The notes below the pieces were generated by a model, which did not search any database, was not told the origin of the DNA, and saw only the letters and a program-made list of their open reading frames with translations. DNA of 5,768 nt from Acidobacteriota bacterium (GTDB lineage: Bacteria; Acidobacteriota; Terriglobia; Terriglobales; Acidobacteriaceae), in contig JAKBAG010000188.1 in NCBI GenBank assembly GCA_021809235.1, positions 1 through 5,768 of the forward strand. The letters are read 5' to 3'. Within the stretch, counting starts at the first letter, position 1, and each line of letters opens with the position of its first letter. Below, piece after piece: positions 1-5,768 of the stretch. The translations under genes were made by a program, and so were the position numbers.

Positions 1-48
1 TTTGCGCAGCTCCTGCAAAGGAATTTTGCGGACGTTGAGAGGGCTCAT
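1..48 (-). CDS. PilO-position protein, N-terminal fragment (runs off window)
   Basis: Only the first 16 codons are present, reading MSPLNVRKIPLQELRK, and the gene continues past base 1. The ATG (48-46) overlaps the TGA stop of the upstream pilN-like gene (47-45) in an ATGA arrangement, the classic sign of translational coupling. There is no strong Shine-Dalgarno sequence just upstream, which fits coupled re-initiation. In type IV pilus clusters the gene after pilN is normally pilO, whose product pairs with PilN through periplasmic coiled-coil and ferredoxin-like domains. A short polar, basic cytoplasmic N-terminus, as seen here, would fit such a single-pass membrane protein. The identity rests on gene order alone, because the visible residues contain no diagnostic motif. 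That a gene starts here is fairly secure; the name is not. Confidence 0.6.
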   Translation of the reverse strand, partial: MSPLNVRKIPLQELRK

Positions 49-803
49 CGTGGCACCGCCGATCCCTGCCGCGGCGGCATGGGTCTGCCGTGCAGCAGCG
101 CGCGACGCTGACCTGGCTTTGCGGGGCTGGATGTATGTTGCTCCGCTGCGTGGCTGGTGGCGTCAGACTGATTTCGTTTGCGTGCTTCCAGTGCCGCCTT
201 CCGCTCGGCAAGCGTTGCCTGGCTGTATTCGGCCAGGAGATCGAAGTTCACCAGCAGAGGGGCGTTGACGGGCTGCAAGCCGTTGGGGCCGTTGCCGCTG
301 GCAGCGTTTTCGCCGACGATGCGCGGATGCACAAAGCGTGGGGAATGCTCCATGGCGCGCAGCAGATCGACCACAGGACCGCGCTGTCCGGTGACGCGCA
401 GACGAAGGGTAAGCCGACCCTGCTTGTCACGGACCGGCTCAATGGCAGTGACCTCCACGCCTGCGGGCAGCGTGGTTTCCAGGTCTTCCATGGTCTCGGT
501 CCAGGAGAAGGATTTTTCGTCAAAGAGATGATTCAGGTACTCGGCCTGAGTGAGCACGCGCGCATTCTGCGGCAGTTGCATGCTGGCGCGGTCGGCCTGT
601 TCCTGCTGCTGCAGCCGGGCGAGCACGCTGTTCATCTGATCGCGACGGGCTTCCATGCGCAGCGCGGCCTGGTGGAAGTGAAGCATGCCGAGGCCGAGCA
701 GCAGGAGCAGCAGTGCCATGGCAGCCATGCCGATGCGCAACTGACGGATGAGCGGCCGATGGTCGGTGTAGGGGCGGGTGGCGAGATTGAGCTGGATCTG
801 CAT
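45..803 (-). CDS. pilN: PilN-like type IV pilus/T2SS alignment-complex membrane protein
   Basis: This 252-residue protein has the PilN layout. A short cytoplasmic leader (MQIQLNLATRPYTDHRPL) resembles the 'INL..RP' segment that binds PilM in this family. One transmembrane helix follows (about residues 24-41, rich in Leu, Met and Ala). Next come a charged, Gln-rich stretch likely to be a coiled coil (about 44-72) and a mixed alpha/beta periplasmic domain (about 80-195, containing 'LPAGVEVTAIEP' and 'GRLTLRLRVTGQ'). That order matches PilN and the C-terminal half of GspL. The expected role is in the inner membrane, joining cytoplasmic PilM to periplasmic PilO. The ATG lies 3 bp after the pilM-like stop, with an AGGAG 11 bases before it. 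Unusually, residues about 196-252 form an extra basic, low-complexity tail rich in Arg, Ala, Pro and Gln, so the protein is longer than I would expect for PilN. Assignment is by architecture and context; overall sequence conservation is weak. Confidence 0.82.
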   Translation of the reverse strand: MQIQLNLATRPYTDHRPLIRQLRIGMAAMALLLLLLGLGMLHFHQAALRMEARRDQMNSVLARLQQQEQADRASMQLPQNARVLTQAEYLNHLFDEKSFSWTETMEDLETTLPAGVEVTAIEPVRDKQGRLTLRLRVTGQRGPVVDLLRAMEHSPRFVHPRIVGENAASGNGPNGLQPVNAPLLVNFDLLAEYSQATLAERKAALEARKRNQSDATSHAAEQHTSSPAKPGQRRALLHGRPMPPRQGSAVPR

Positions 804-806
804 GGT

Positions 807-1742
807 TCAGCCAGCTCCTGCGAGTGCGCCGACGGCAGCAGTGGCCAGCCCGTGCAGATGGCCTGCCAGGTTGACGGCTGTGGGAATGGAGTCGAGGGAT
901 TGCAAGGGCTCGACGGCAGGAAAAATATCCTCCACGATGTGGGCAAATTCGTTCAGAGGCAGTGCGCCGGAGTAGAGAATCCTGCCGGGAGCCGAATGCA
1001 GCGTATCCTCAAAAAATGCGCAGGCCACTGCCACCGAGCGTTGAATCTCTTCCACGGCGGCAGCGCCTTCCGGTAGATCACTGGTGCGGTAGAGCAGAAT
1101 GTCGGAGCCGGATACGATGGTCAGCGTGAGGCTGGCCGGGCTGTGGCTGAGGATCAGTTCCGCCTGCTGGCTTTCCAGCGGGCCGAGCGCAGCCAGAGAC
1201 TGCGGAAGCAGCACGCCGGGCTCCAGCCCAATGCTGCGCATGAGCGATTCGTACTCCTCGCGGACGGAGCCAGGCATGAGTGCCACCAGAACTTTCCAGG
1301 GCGTCTCCAGCCGGGCAGAACCCTCGCTTAGAATCTGGTAGCTGATTCCGGCGCTTTCCACGTCAAAGGCGACTGATTTGCGCAGGCGGAAGCGCAGGAT
1401 GGGCAGGATCTCATCGCGGCGCGCTGGCAGGGTGTCAAAGTCCAGCAGAAAGACGCGCACAGCTGCATCCGGAACCACGAGGGTTGCCGCGCGTCCCCGC
1501 GGTTCGAGCCGTCCGAGAGCACCGCGCAGGGCGCTGGAAATCTCTGCGGTACTGCGCAGATTGCTTTCCCCCAGTCCGGGAACCAGAGCGCCCTCCGGAA
1601 GGGATGCGGTTGCCAACTGAAGGGGTGCGGCAACGCCGGCGGCAATCCCCTCGGCACCCAGGGCGACGGCGACGGGCGGTCGCAGTCCGGCGGAGGCGGT
1701 GCGCAGTGCTGCCAGAGAAAATGGGATGGAAAGCGGACTCAC
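807..1742 (-). CDS. pilM: PilM-like cytoplasmic assembly protein (divergent actin-fold)
   Basis: This 311-residue soluble protein has no membrane segment and lies between the pilB- and pilN-like genes, where pilM belongs. The best family signal is about residues 88-137: 'LVVPDAAVRVFLLDFDTLP', then a charged helix and 'RLRKSVAFDVESAGISYQIL'. This mirrors the PilM/GspL region in which a strand ending in 'LP' precedes the helix with 'IPxxxxxxxxDY'. PilM is an actin-like (ASKHA-fold) protein that binds the PilN N-terminus and contacts the ATPase. The usual nucleotide-binding motifs are not visible: the first 'DIG' position reads 'VAVALGAEG' (24-32) and the second reads 'LILSHSPASLTL' (196-207), so the protein may not bind ATP. 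Translation begins at GTG (1742-1740), sharing one base with the pilB TAG stop. A GAGG lies 10 bases upstream, and the next in-frame ATG falls inside the conserved region, so GTG is the best start. A GspL-type N-terminal half is the alternative name. Confidence 0.75.
   Translation of the reverse strand: MSPLSIPFSLAALRTASAGLRPPVAVALGAEGIAAGVAAPLQLATASLPEGALVPGLGESNLRSTAEISSALRGALGRLEPRGRAATLVVPDAAVRVFLLDFDTLPARRDEILPILRFRLRKSVAFDVESAGISYQILSEGSARLETPWKVLVALMPGSVREEYESLMRSIGLEPGVLLPQSLAALGPLESQQAELILSHSPASLTLTIVSGSDILLYRTSDLPEGAAAVEEIQRSVAVACAFFEDTLHSAPGRILYSGALPLNEFAHIVEDIFPAVEPLQSLDSIPTAVNLAGHLHGLATAAVGALAGAG
815..819 (-). promoter_or_regulatory. Likely ribosome binding site for the pilN-like gene
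   Basis: AGGAG on the minus strand lies inside the last codons of the pilM-like gene, 11 bases before the ATG at 803. It is the clearest Shine-Dalgarno match among the starts in this cluster. The spacing is somewhat long, but the site supports the chosen pilN start. Confidence 0.45.
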
Positions 1743-3418
1743 TAGCGGGAGGCCTCGATGAACGTGACTTTGTTGATCTCTTTCAATGTTGTGTATCCAC
1801 GCCGCACGCGGTCAAGTGCCGACTCACGGAGAAACGACATCCCTTCCTTCTGTGCCTGACGGCGTACCTCGGAGGTGGGTTTTTTGTCCAGAATGAGTTC
1901 GCGAATGGTGTCGGTGAGGTCCAGCAGTTCATGGATCGCGGTTCGACCGCGATAGCCGGTGCCGCCGCACTCGATGCAGCCAGCACCCTCGCGGAACTCA
2001 AAATCGCGCCACTCGTCCGGATCCAGTCCGCTTTGCACCAGTTCCTCATCCGTGTGGCGGACGCTGACCGTGCAGTGCGAGCAGATGGTGCGCACCAGTC
2101 GCTGCGCAAGGATGCAGTTGAGTGCGGACACAAAGTTGTAGGCTTCGACGCCCATGTTCAGGAATCGCCCCAGCACATCGACCACGTTGTTGGCGTGGAC
2201 GGTGGTGAAGACCAGATGCCCGGTGAGCGCGGAGTTGATGGCAATCTGGGCCGTCTCGGCATCGCGAATCTCACCGACGAGAATCTTGTCCGGGTCATGG
2301 CGCAGGATGGAGCGCAGACCGCGAGCGAAGGTGAGGCCTTTTTTCTCGTTGACGGGAATCTGGGTGATGCCGCGAATCTGGTATTCGACCGGATCCTCGA
2401 TGGTGATGATCTTTTCCTCGTCGCTTTTGATCTCGTTCAGCGCGGCGTAGAGGGTAGTGGTTTTGCCGGAGCCTGTGGGTCCGGTGACCAGCACCATGCC
2501 GTAGGGTTCACGGATATAGCGACGGAAGCGGCGGAGATCCTCTTCGGCGAATCCCACCACTTCCAGGGTGAGATTGCGAAATTTCTCGCTCATCGACTCC
2601 TTGTCGAGCACGCGGAGTACGGCGTTTTCGCCATGGACGGTAGGCATGATAGAGACGCGGAAGTCGATCAGCCGCCCCTTGTAGCGCACGCGGAAGCGAC
2701 CGTCCTGGGGAACGCGTCGCTCGGCAATATCCAGCTCGCTCATGATCTTGATGCGGGAAAGAATGGTCGAGTGGTGCTCGCGGGCAATGGGAGCCATGGC
2801 AGGCTGGAGCACGCCGTCAATGCGGTATTTGACGAGCAGGGAATCGTCGTAGGTCTCAATGTGCACGTCGGAGGCGCGCCGCTCGAGCGCGGTGAAGATG
2901 GTGGTGTCCACCAGGCGAATGATCGGGCTGAGATCCTCATCGGAGGCAAGCTTCTCGATGGAGATGCTTTCGTCCGGATTTTCTTCACTGGAGATGACGT
3001 CGAAGGTAAGCCCTTCGCTGGCTTCGTCCAGAACGCGCTGCGACTGCTCGGTCTTTTTGAGCAGATCGTTGATCTGGGAAAGGGTGGCCACGCGTGGCTC
3101 AATGCGGCAGCCGAGCAGCCCGGCAATCTCATCGAGCACCATGAGCCGGGAGGGATCGCTGACGGCAATGACCAGAGTTCCGTCGCGCTGCTCCAGGGGC
3201 ACAAAGTTATAGCGGAACATCAGGTCCACGGGAACCGTGCGCAGCAGGTCGTGCTGAATCTTGAAGTGCTTCAGGTCGGCAAATTCGGCGCGATAGCGGC
3301 GTGCCAGCTGCTCGGCCCAGGCGCGTTCATCCGGGGCATCCAAAGTGGGTGCGGGCTGGGGTGGCCGGCCGGATGGATTGCCGTTGCGTGTTTCCGATGG
3401 GGTCGAGGTCTCTGGCAT
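1742..3418 (-). CDS. pilB: PilB/GspE-type assembly ATPase
   Basis: This 558-residue cytoplasmic hexameric AAA-like ATPase powers filament extension or type II secretion. A Pro-rich, probably disordered leader (1-28) is followed by an MshEN/GspE N-terminal domain (about 32-122, with 'VPVDLMFRYNFVPL' and 'LVIAVSDP'). The linker and N2 domain contain 'ASDVHIE' (182-188), 'RVPQDGRF' (235-242) and the arginine-rich 'IDFRVSIMPT' (251-260). The catalytic core has Walker A GPTGSGKTT (313-321, Lys319), an Asp box around 'ITIEDPVEYQ' (338-347), Walker B 'ILVGEIRD' (379-386, Glu383) and a His box 'TGHLVFTTVHANN' (399-411). A tetracysteine zinc motif follows (C446, C449, C481, C484) just before 'GTGYRGRTAIHELL'. 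The N-terminal domain and the zinc motif separate it from PilT, and its length is typical of PilB/GspE. All catalytic residues are intact. Its ATG is 12 bp past the pilC stop, with only a weak GGA nearby, and its stop overlaps the pilM-like start by one base. PilB versus GspE cannot be settled without the pilin and secretin genes. Confidence 0.95.
   Translation of the reverse strand: MPETSTPSETRNGNPSGRPPQPAPTLDAPDERAWAEQLARRYRAEFADLKHFKIQHDLLRTVPVDLMFRYNFVPLEQRDGTLVIAVSDPSRLMVLDEIAGLLGCRIEPRVATLSQINDLLKKTEQSQRVLDEASEGLTFDVISSEENPDESISIEKLASDEDLSPIIRLVDTTIFTALERRASDVHIETYDDSLLVKYRIDGVLQPAMAPIAREHHSTILSRIKIMSELDIAERRVPQDGRFRVRYKGRLIDFRVSIMPTVHGENAVLRVLDKESMSEKFRNLTLEVVGFAEEDLRRFRRYIREPYGMVLVTGPTGSGKTTTLYAALNEIKSDEEKIITIEDPVEYQIRGITQIPVNEKKGLTFARGLRSILRHDPDKILVGEIRDAETAQIAINSALTGHLVFTTVHANNVVDVLGRFLNMGVEAYNFVSALNCILAQRLVRTICSHCTVSVRHTDEELVQSGLDPDEWRDFEFREGAGCIECGGTGYRGRTAIHELLDLTDTIRELILDKKPTSEVRRQAQKEGMSFLRESALDRVRRGYTTLKEINKVTFIEASR
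1753..1756 (-). promoter_or_regulatory. Likely ribosome binding site deciding the GTG start of the pilM-like gene
   Basis: GAGG on the minus strand, within the final Glu-Ala codons of pilB, sits 10 bases before the GTG at 1742-1740. Together with the one-base TAG/GTG overlap it supports the GTG start over any downstream codon. The match is only four bases, so it is modest evidence. Confidence 0.35.
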
Positions 3419-3430
3419 GGGTGATCCGAA

Positions 3431-4630
3431 TCAGTGCGAAAACTGTTGAATCTGGCCGAGGGAAAAGATCGGCAGGTAGAGTGCGATGAGGATGATGACG
3501 ACGAAGACGCCCATGACCAGCAGAATCACGGGTTCAATCAGGGCCATGGCCGCGGTGAGGTTGGTTTCCACGTCCTCTTCAAAAAACTCTGAGACGGAGT
3601 TCAGCATCTGCGGCAGCGCGCCGGTCTGCTCGCCGACGGAGATCATCTCGATGGCGACGCTGGGGAAGACGCCGGTAGCCTGAAGGGAGTCGGCAAGGTT
3701 TTTGCCTTCGCGCACGGTGGTGACGGCGGAGAAGACGGATTTGGCGATGCGGTTGGAAGAGATGGACCGGGCAGCGGTCTCCAGCGACGGAACCAGCGGC
3801 AGACCCCCGGTGAGCAGCGTGGACAGCGTCCGCCCGAAGAGCGCCACCTGGTACTTGATCCAGATGCGGCCAAAGATGGGCAGCCGGATGCGCACCGCAT
3901 CCACCAGATCGCGGCCACGGTCAGTGCGGGCATAGCGGCGGGCCAGGAAGCCCAGAGCCACCAGCGCCAGCGCAACCCATGGCCCCTTATGCTGGGCCTG
4001 ACGGCCAAAGGCCAGCAGCTTGACCGTGAGCCAGGGAAGATGCGAGCCCATCTGGTCATAGAGCGTGGCAAAGCTGGGCACGACAAAGGTGATGAGGAAG
4101 ATGAACAGTGCCACCACGATGCAAACCAGCACGGAGGGATAGATGAGCGAGGCCGTCAGCTTTTTGCGAAAGGTGAGCGAGATGCGCTGGAAGCTGACGA
4201 AGCGCTCCAGCACCTCCTGCAGATTGCCCGAGCGCTCGCCGGCCAGCAGGGTGGTGGTGTACATGACCGGAAAGCCACCCTGGGCTTCAAAGGCCGAGGA
4301 AAGTGCTTCGCCGGTTTTGACGCGATCGGTTACATTCAGCAACTGCCCGGCAAAGTGAGGATTTTTTTGATTCTTGGCCAGCATTTCCAGCGATCCGTGG
4401 ATGGGAAGACCGGCGCGGATGAGGGTGAGGAACTGCTGGTTGAAGATGAGAAAGGGCTCGAGTCTGGTCTTCTTTTTGCGGCCGCCCAGCCCGCCTTTGG
4501 GCTGCACGTGGAAGACGTGGTAGCCGGCGTGGACGAATCGCTGTCGCAGCTCCTCGGCAGAGGCTGCAACATGGGTCTGCTCCTGAACGCGACCGCGCTC
4601 ATCCGCCAGCTTGATGACAAATTCTGCCAT
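3431..4630 (-). CDS. pilC: PilC/GspF-type inner-membrane platform protein
   Basis: This 399-residue polytopic membrane protein is the normal length for PilC/GspF. A short N-terminal domain (1-50, starting MAEFVIKLADERGRVQEQ) precedes two T2SSF repeats, about 57-182 and 258-382. Each repeat carries its signature: 'LLAGERSGNL' (128-137) with 'FRKKLTASLIYP' (154-165), and 'ISVGEQTGAL' (330-339) with 'ALIEPVIL' (363-370). Hydrophobic helices lie at about 163-186, 217-232 and 366-386, giving the three membrane spans known for the family. The protein forms the core of the platform, and the ATPase is thought to act on it to add pilin subunits. The ATG is well fixed: an in-frame TAG sits four codons upstream (4642-4640), leaving no room for a longer form, though only a short GGAA precedes it. 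It is the first gene of the pilus cluster here, 106 bp after ribE, and it precedes the ATPase gene, the reverse of the common order. GspF is the equivalent secretion-system name. Confidence 0.95.
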   Translation of the reverse strand: MAEFVIKLADERGRVQEQTHVAASAEELRQRFVHAGYHVFHVQPKGGLGGRKKKTRLEPFLIFNQQFLTLIRAGLPIHGSLEMLAKNQKNPHFAGQLLNVTDRVKTGEALSSAFEAQGGFPVMYTTTLLAGERSGNLQEVLERFVSFQRISLTFRKKLTASLIYPSVLVCIVVALFIFLITFVVPSFATLYDQMGSHLPWLTVKLLAFGRQAQHKGPWVALALVALGFLARRYARTDRGRDLVDAVRIRLPIFGRIWIKYQVALFGRTLSTLLTGGLPLVPSLETAARSISSNRIAKSVFSAVTTVREGKNLADSLQATGVFPSVAIEMISVGEQTGALPQMLNSVSEFFEEDVETNLTAAMALIEPVILLVMGVFVVIILIALYLPIFSLGQIQQFSH

Positions 4631-4665
4631 AGATTCCGTCTAACGCAAGGGTATCAGCTTCCCAG

Positions 4666-4686
4666 CCAGTCTCCTATACGGACTGG
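4666..4686 (-). repeat. Perfect 6-bp inverted repeat in the ribE-pilC gap
   Basis: CCAGTC and GACTGG flank a 9-base centre that includes TATAGGA on the minus strand, 36 to 56 bases before the pilC ATG. The stem would be short but fully paired. No T-run follows it on the minus strand, so it is not an intrinsic terminator. It could be an operator or a leader hairpin, and an AGGAG spans the loop and one arm. Chance occurrence is quite possible for arms this short. Confidence 0.3.
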
Positions 4687-4736
4687 ACGTGTCGAGGACC
4701 GGGAACGCTCACGGCGCGAATGCGAAGGGATAAGCC

Positions 4737-5432
4737 TCAATACCCGTTAGCCACCAGCCAGGATTCGGTGACCTGCCAGGATTCGTGGATGTGTCCGTGG
4801 TCTGCGCCGGTGCGCATGGCTGCGGCCTTCAGGAGGATATCGGCTTCCAGGTTGACCGGTGCTCCGGCTGCCAGAGTATGCAGATTGGTCCGCGACCAGG
4901 TGAGGGGTAGAATCGCAATCTCGATCTGATCGCCGCCAGTGGGGATGTTGGTAGCCGCAATGGTGAGGCTGATGCCTTCCACGGCAACCGAGCCCTTGGG
5001 AACCATGTAGGGATGCAGAGATGGGGGCACGCGCAGGGTGAGTCGCCAGTCGGTGGATGCCGGATCGGGAGCAGTCCCTGATGACGTCTGAAGCGGGACC
5101 AGGGTAACCAGCTCGCCGGTTCCATCCACGTGGCCCTGCACGATGTGTCCACCGAGCGGCGCACCGGCGGCGGTCGGCAGCTCCAGATTCACCTTTGCCC
5201 CAGGTTGCAGCAGGCGCAGGGTGGTCCGTTCCAGCGTCTCCACTGCCAGGTCGGCATGGAAGTACTCCGAATTCACGTCGAGTGCGGTGAGGCATACGCC
5301 GGAGACGGCCAGGGAGTCGCCTTCGCGCAACCGCCCTGCGATGCCGGGGCAGGAGACGGTCACCCGCTGCACGTTCCCATGCTGTTTGATTCCGACCACG
5401 GTACCGGTCTGCTCGATGATCCCTGTAAACAT
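4737..5432 (-). CDS. ribE: Riboflavin synthase, alpha subunit
   Basis: This 231-residue enzyme performs the dismutation of two 6,7-dimethyl-8-ribityllumazine molecules to riboflavin and a pyrimidinedione, the last step of riboflavin synthesis in the cytoplasm. It begins with the family hallmark MFTGIIEQTGTV and shows the two tandem lumazine-binding barrels. Repeat 1 has 'GDSLAVSGVCLTAL' (38-51), 'ETLERTTL' (65-72) and 'LGGHIVQGHVDGTG' (93-106). Repeat 2 has 'VPKGSVAVEGISLTI' (144-158), 'LPLTWSRTNL' (175-184) and 'VNLEADIL' (193-200). His101 and Ser148 fall where catalytic or substrate-binding residues are placed in the family. It is a little longer than the usual length of roughly 200-220 residues, mainly because of a loop around 113-128 (polar, with Ser, Thr and Pro) between the repeats. 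The gene starts 4 bp after the ribD stop, so the two are probably co-transcribed. Some genomes call this gene ribC or ribB. The assignment is secure. Confidence 0.96.
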   Translation of the reverse strand: MFTGIIEQTGTVVGIKQHGNVQRVTVSCPGIAGRLREGDSLAVSGVCLTALDVNSEYFHADLAVETLERTTLRLLQPGAKVNLELPTAAGAPLGGHIVQGHVDGTGELVTLVPLQTSSGTAPDPASTDWRLTLRVPPSLHPYMVPKGSVAVEGISLTIAATNIPTGGDQIEIAILPLTWSRTNLHTLAAGAPVNLEADILLKAAAMRTGADHGHIHESWQVTESWLVANGY

Positions 5433-5436
5433 AGCT

Positions 5437-5768
5437 TTAGTCTACCGGTTCTGCCGGCCATGGGTCGCGCAGCAGTGCGCTGCAGCAGGCATCGGGTCCA
5501 CTGGTGCTCCAGCGGGCCTGCGGCAGCCGTATGGATTCCGCCTGGTCCGGGCGAGTCTTCGGGGAAGCCTCCGCAGGAGCGTATGGGGAAAGCATGCCGG
5601 TCAGGTGCCCGGCAGCGGCTGCGCTGCCTGTTCCCCAGGCAGGCAGGGCATGGGTGCCCAGGATCACCGGCGCCACAAAGCAGGTCGAGCGATCTACCAA
5701 GCCTTCGGCCAGCAGGGCGCCATTCAGTTCGCTGCCGCACTCGGTCAATATGTCCAGGATTTGTCGTT
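5437..5768 (-). CDS. ribD: RibD, C-terminal end of the reductase domain (partial)
   Basis: The open frame enters from the window edge (first full codon at 5766) and ends at TAA (5439-5437), giving 110 residues. The segment 'LAEGLVDRSTCFVAPVILG', preceded by 'ILDILTECGSELNGAL', matches the end of the RibD/dihydrofolate-reductase-like domain, where 'LxEGGxxLxxxxLxxxLVDExxxxxAPxxxG' is typical. This domain reduces the ribosylamino-pyrimidine to its ribityl form with NADPH. The N-terminal deaminase domain would lie outside the window. The usual Gly-Gly is Cys-Gly here ('TECGSE'). The last 60 or so residues are poorly conserved, Ala/Pro-rich, and close with 'LLRDPWPAEPVD'. An in-frame TTG at 5748-5746 is not the start, because conserved residues continue upstream of it. 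Immediate linkage to ribE supports the call strongly. A stand-alone reductase is possible, since the deaminase half is not seen. Confidence 0.85.
   Translation of the reverse strand, partial: RQILDILTECGSELNGALLAEGLVDRSTCFVAPVILGTHALPAWGTGSAAAAGHLTGMLSPYAPAEASPKTRPDQAESIRLPQARWSTSGPDACCSALLRDPWPAEPVD

Noticed and set aside
90..1076. A 328-codon plus-strand open frame opposite the pilN- and pilM-like genes
   Set aside because: It has no domain or plausible operon context. The minus-strand genes have tight junctions and matching family architecture, so this is a shadow.
1742..3418. PilT-type retraction ATPase as the identity of the 558-residue ATPase
   Set aside because: PilT is much shorter and lacks the N-terminal MshEN domain and the tetracysteine motif, both of which are present here.
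1484..3424. A 646-codon open frame on the plus strand, antisense to pilB and part of pilM
   Set aside because: It lies opposite a well-conserved ATPase gene and shows no recognisable domain. Long antisense frames are common opposite GC-rich genes with biased third codon positions.
4362..4368. A7 run within pilC (minus strand) as a possible slippage or programmed frameshift site
   Set aside because: The reading frame and the conserved PilC sequence are continuous on both sides, with no overlapping frame that would use a shift.
4673..4704. Possible sigma-70 promoter (TATAGG with an upstream TCGACA) before pilC
   Set aside because: The two boxes are only about 11 bases apart, too close for a normal promoter, and no other -35 candidate fits.
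4690..4737. Intrinsic terminator after ribE
   Set aside because: I saw no strong GC-rich stem followed by a T-run on the minus strand in this stretch.
3989..4750. A 253-codon plus-strand open frame opposite pilC
   Set aside because: It overlaps the strongly supported PilC/GspF gene, and its His/Gln/Gly-rich composition is typical of antisense translation.
5437..5748. A separate short gene starting at an in-frame TTG at 5748
   Set aside because: The conserved RibD residues continue upstream of the TTG to the window edge, so this is the interior of a larger gene.

Overview
The window is a densely packed, GC-rich piece of bacterial chromosome in which every gene lies on the minus strand. Read in the direction of transcription (from the high-coordinate end), the order is: 3' end of ribD, complete ribE, a 106-bp gap, then a type IV filament assembly-platform cluster made of a PilC/GspF membrane protein, a PilB/GspE ATPase, a PilM-like cytoplasmic protein, a PilN-like membrane protein, and the first 16 codons of a further gene that sits where pilO normally does. 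Protein texture (PilM/PilN split, MshEN-type ATPase N-terminus, a RibD tail ending in an 'LRDPWP' element) and the GC-rich composition suggest an Acidobacteriota-like environmental bacterium. This is inference from sequence feel only; no marker gene is present to settle it.

Region 5768-4737 is riboflavin synthesis. The reductase end of the bifunctional deaminase/reductase RibD is followed four bases later by the riboflavin synthase alpha subunit RibE, which makes riboflavin from two lumazine molecules. The start of ribD, and therefore any FMN riboswitch, is outside the window.

Region 4736-4631 is the only real intergenic space. It has no convincing intrinsic terminator or sigma-70 promoter, but it carries a perfect 6-bp inverted repeat enclosing an AGGAG sequence.

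Region 4630-1 is the pilus/secretion cluster. The cytoplasmic ATPase (PilB/GspE) would drive the polytopic platform protein (PilC/GspF). PilM, PilN and the PilO-position protein would form the alignment complex linking the motor to an outer-membrane secretin that is presumably encoded further on. Spacings are very tight (12-bp gap, 1-bp overlap, 3-bp gap, ATGA overlap), which fits one translationally coupled operon. Points worth a second look are the F-before-E gene order without a retraction ATPase between them, a PilM-like protein that appears to have lost the usual actin-fold nucleotide-binding motifs, and a long basic tail on PilN. No mobile elements, RNA genes, CRISPR arrays or clearly new systems are visible; this is mostly ordinary core-genome sequence.
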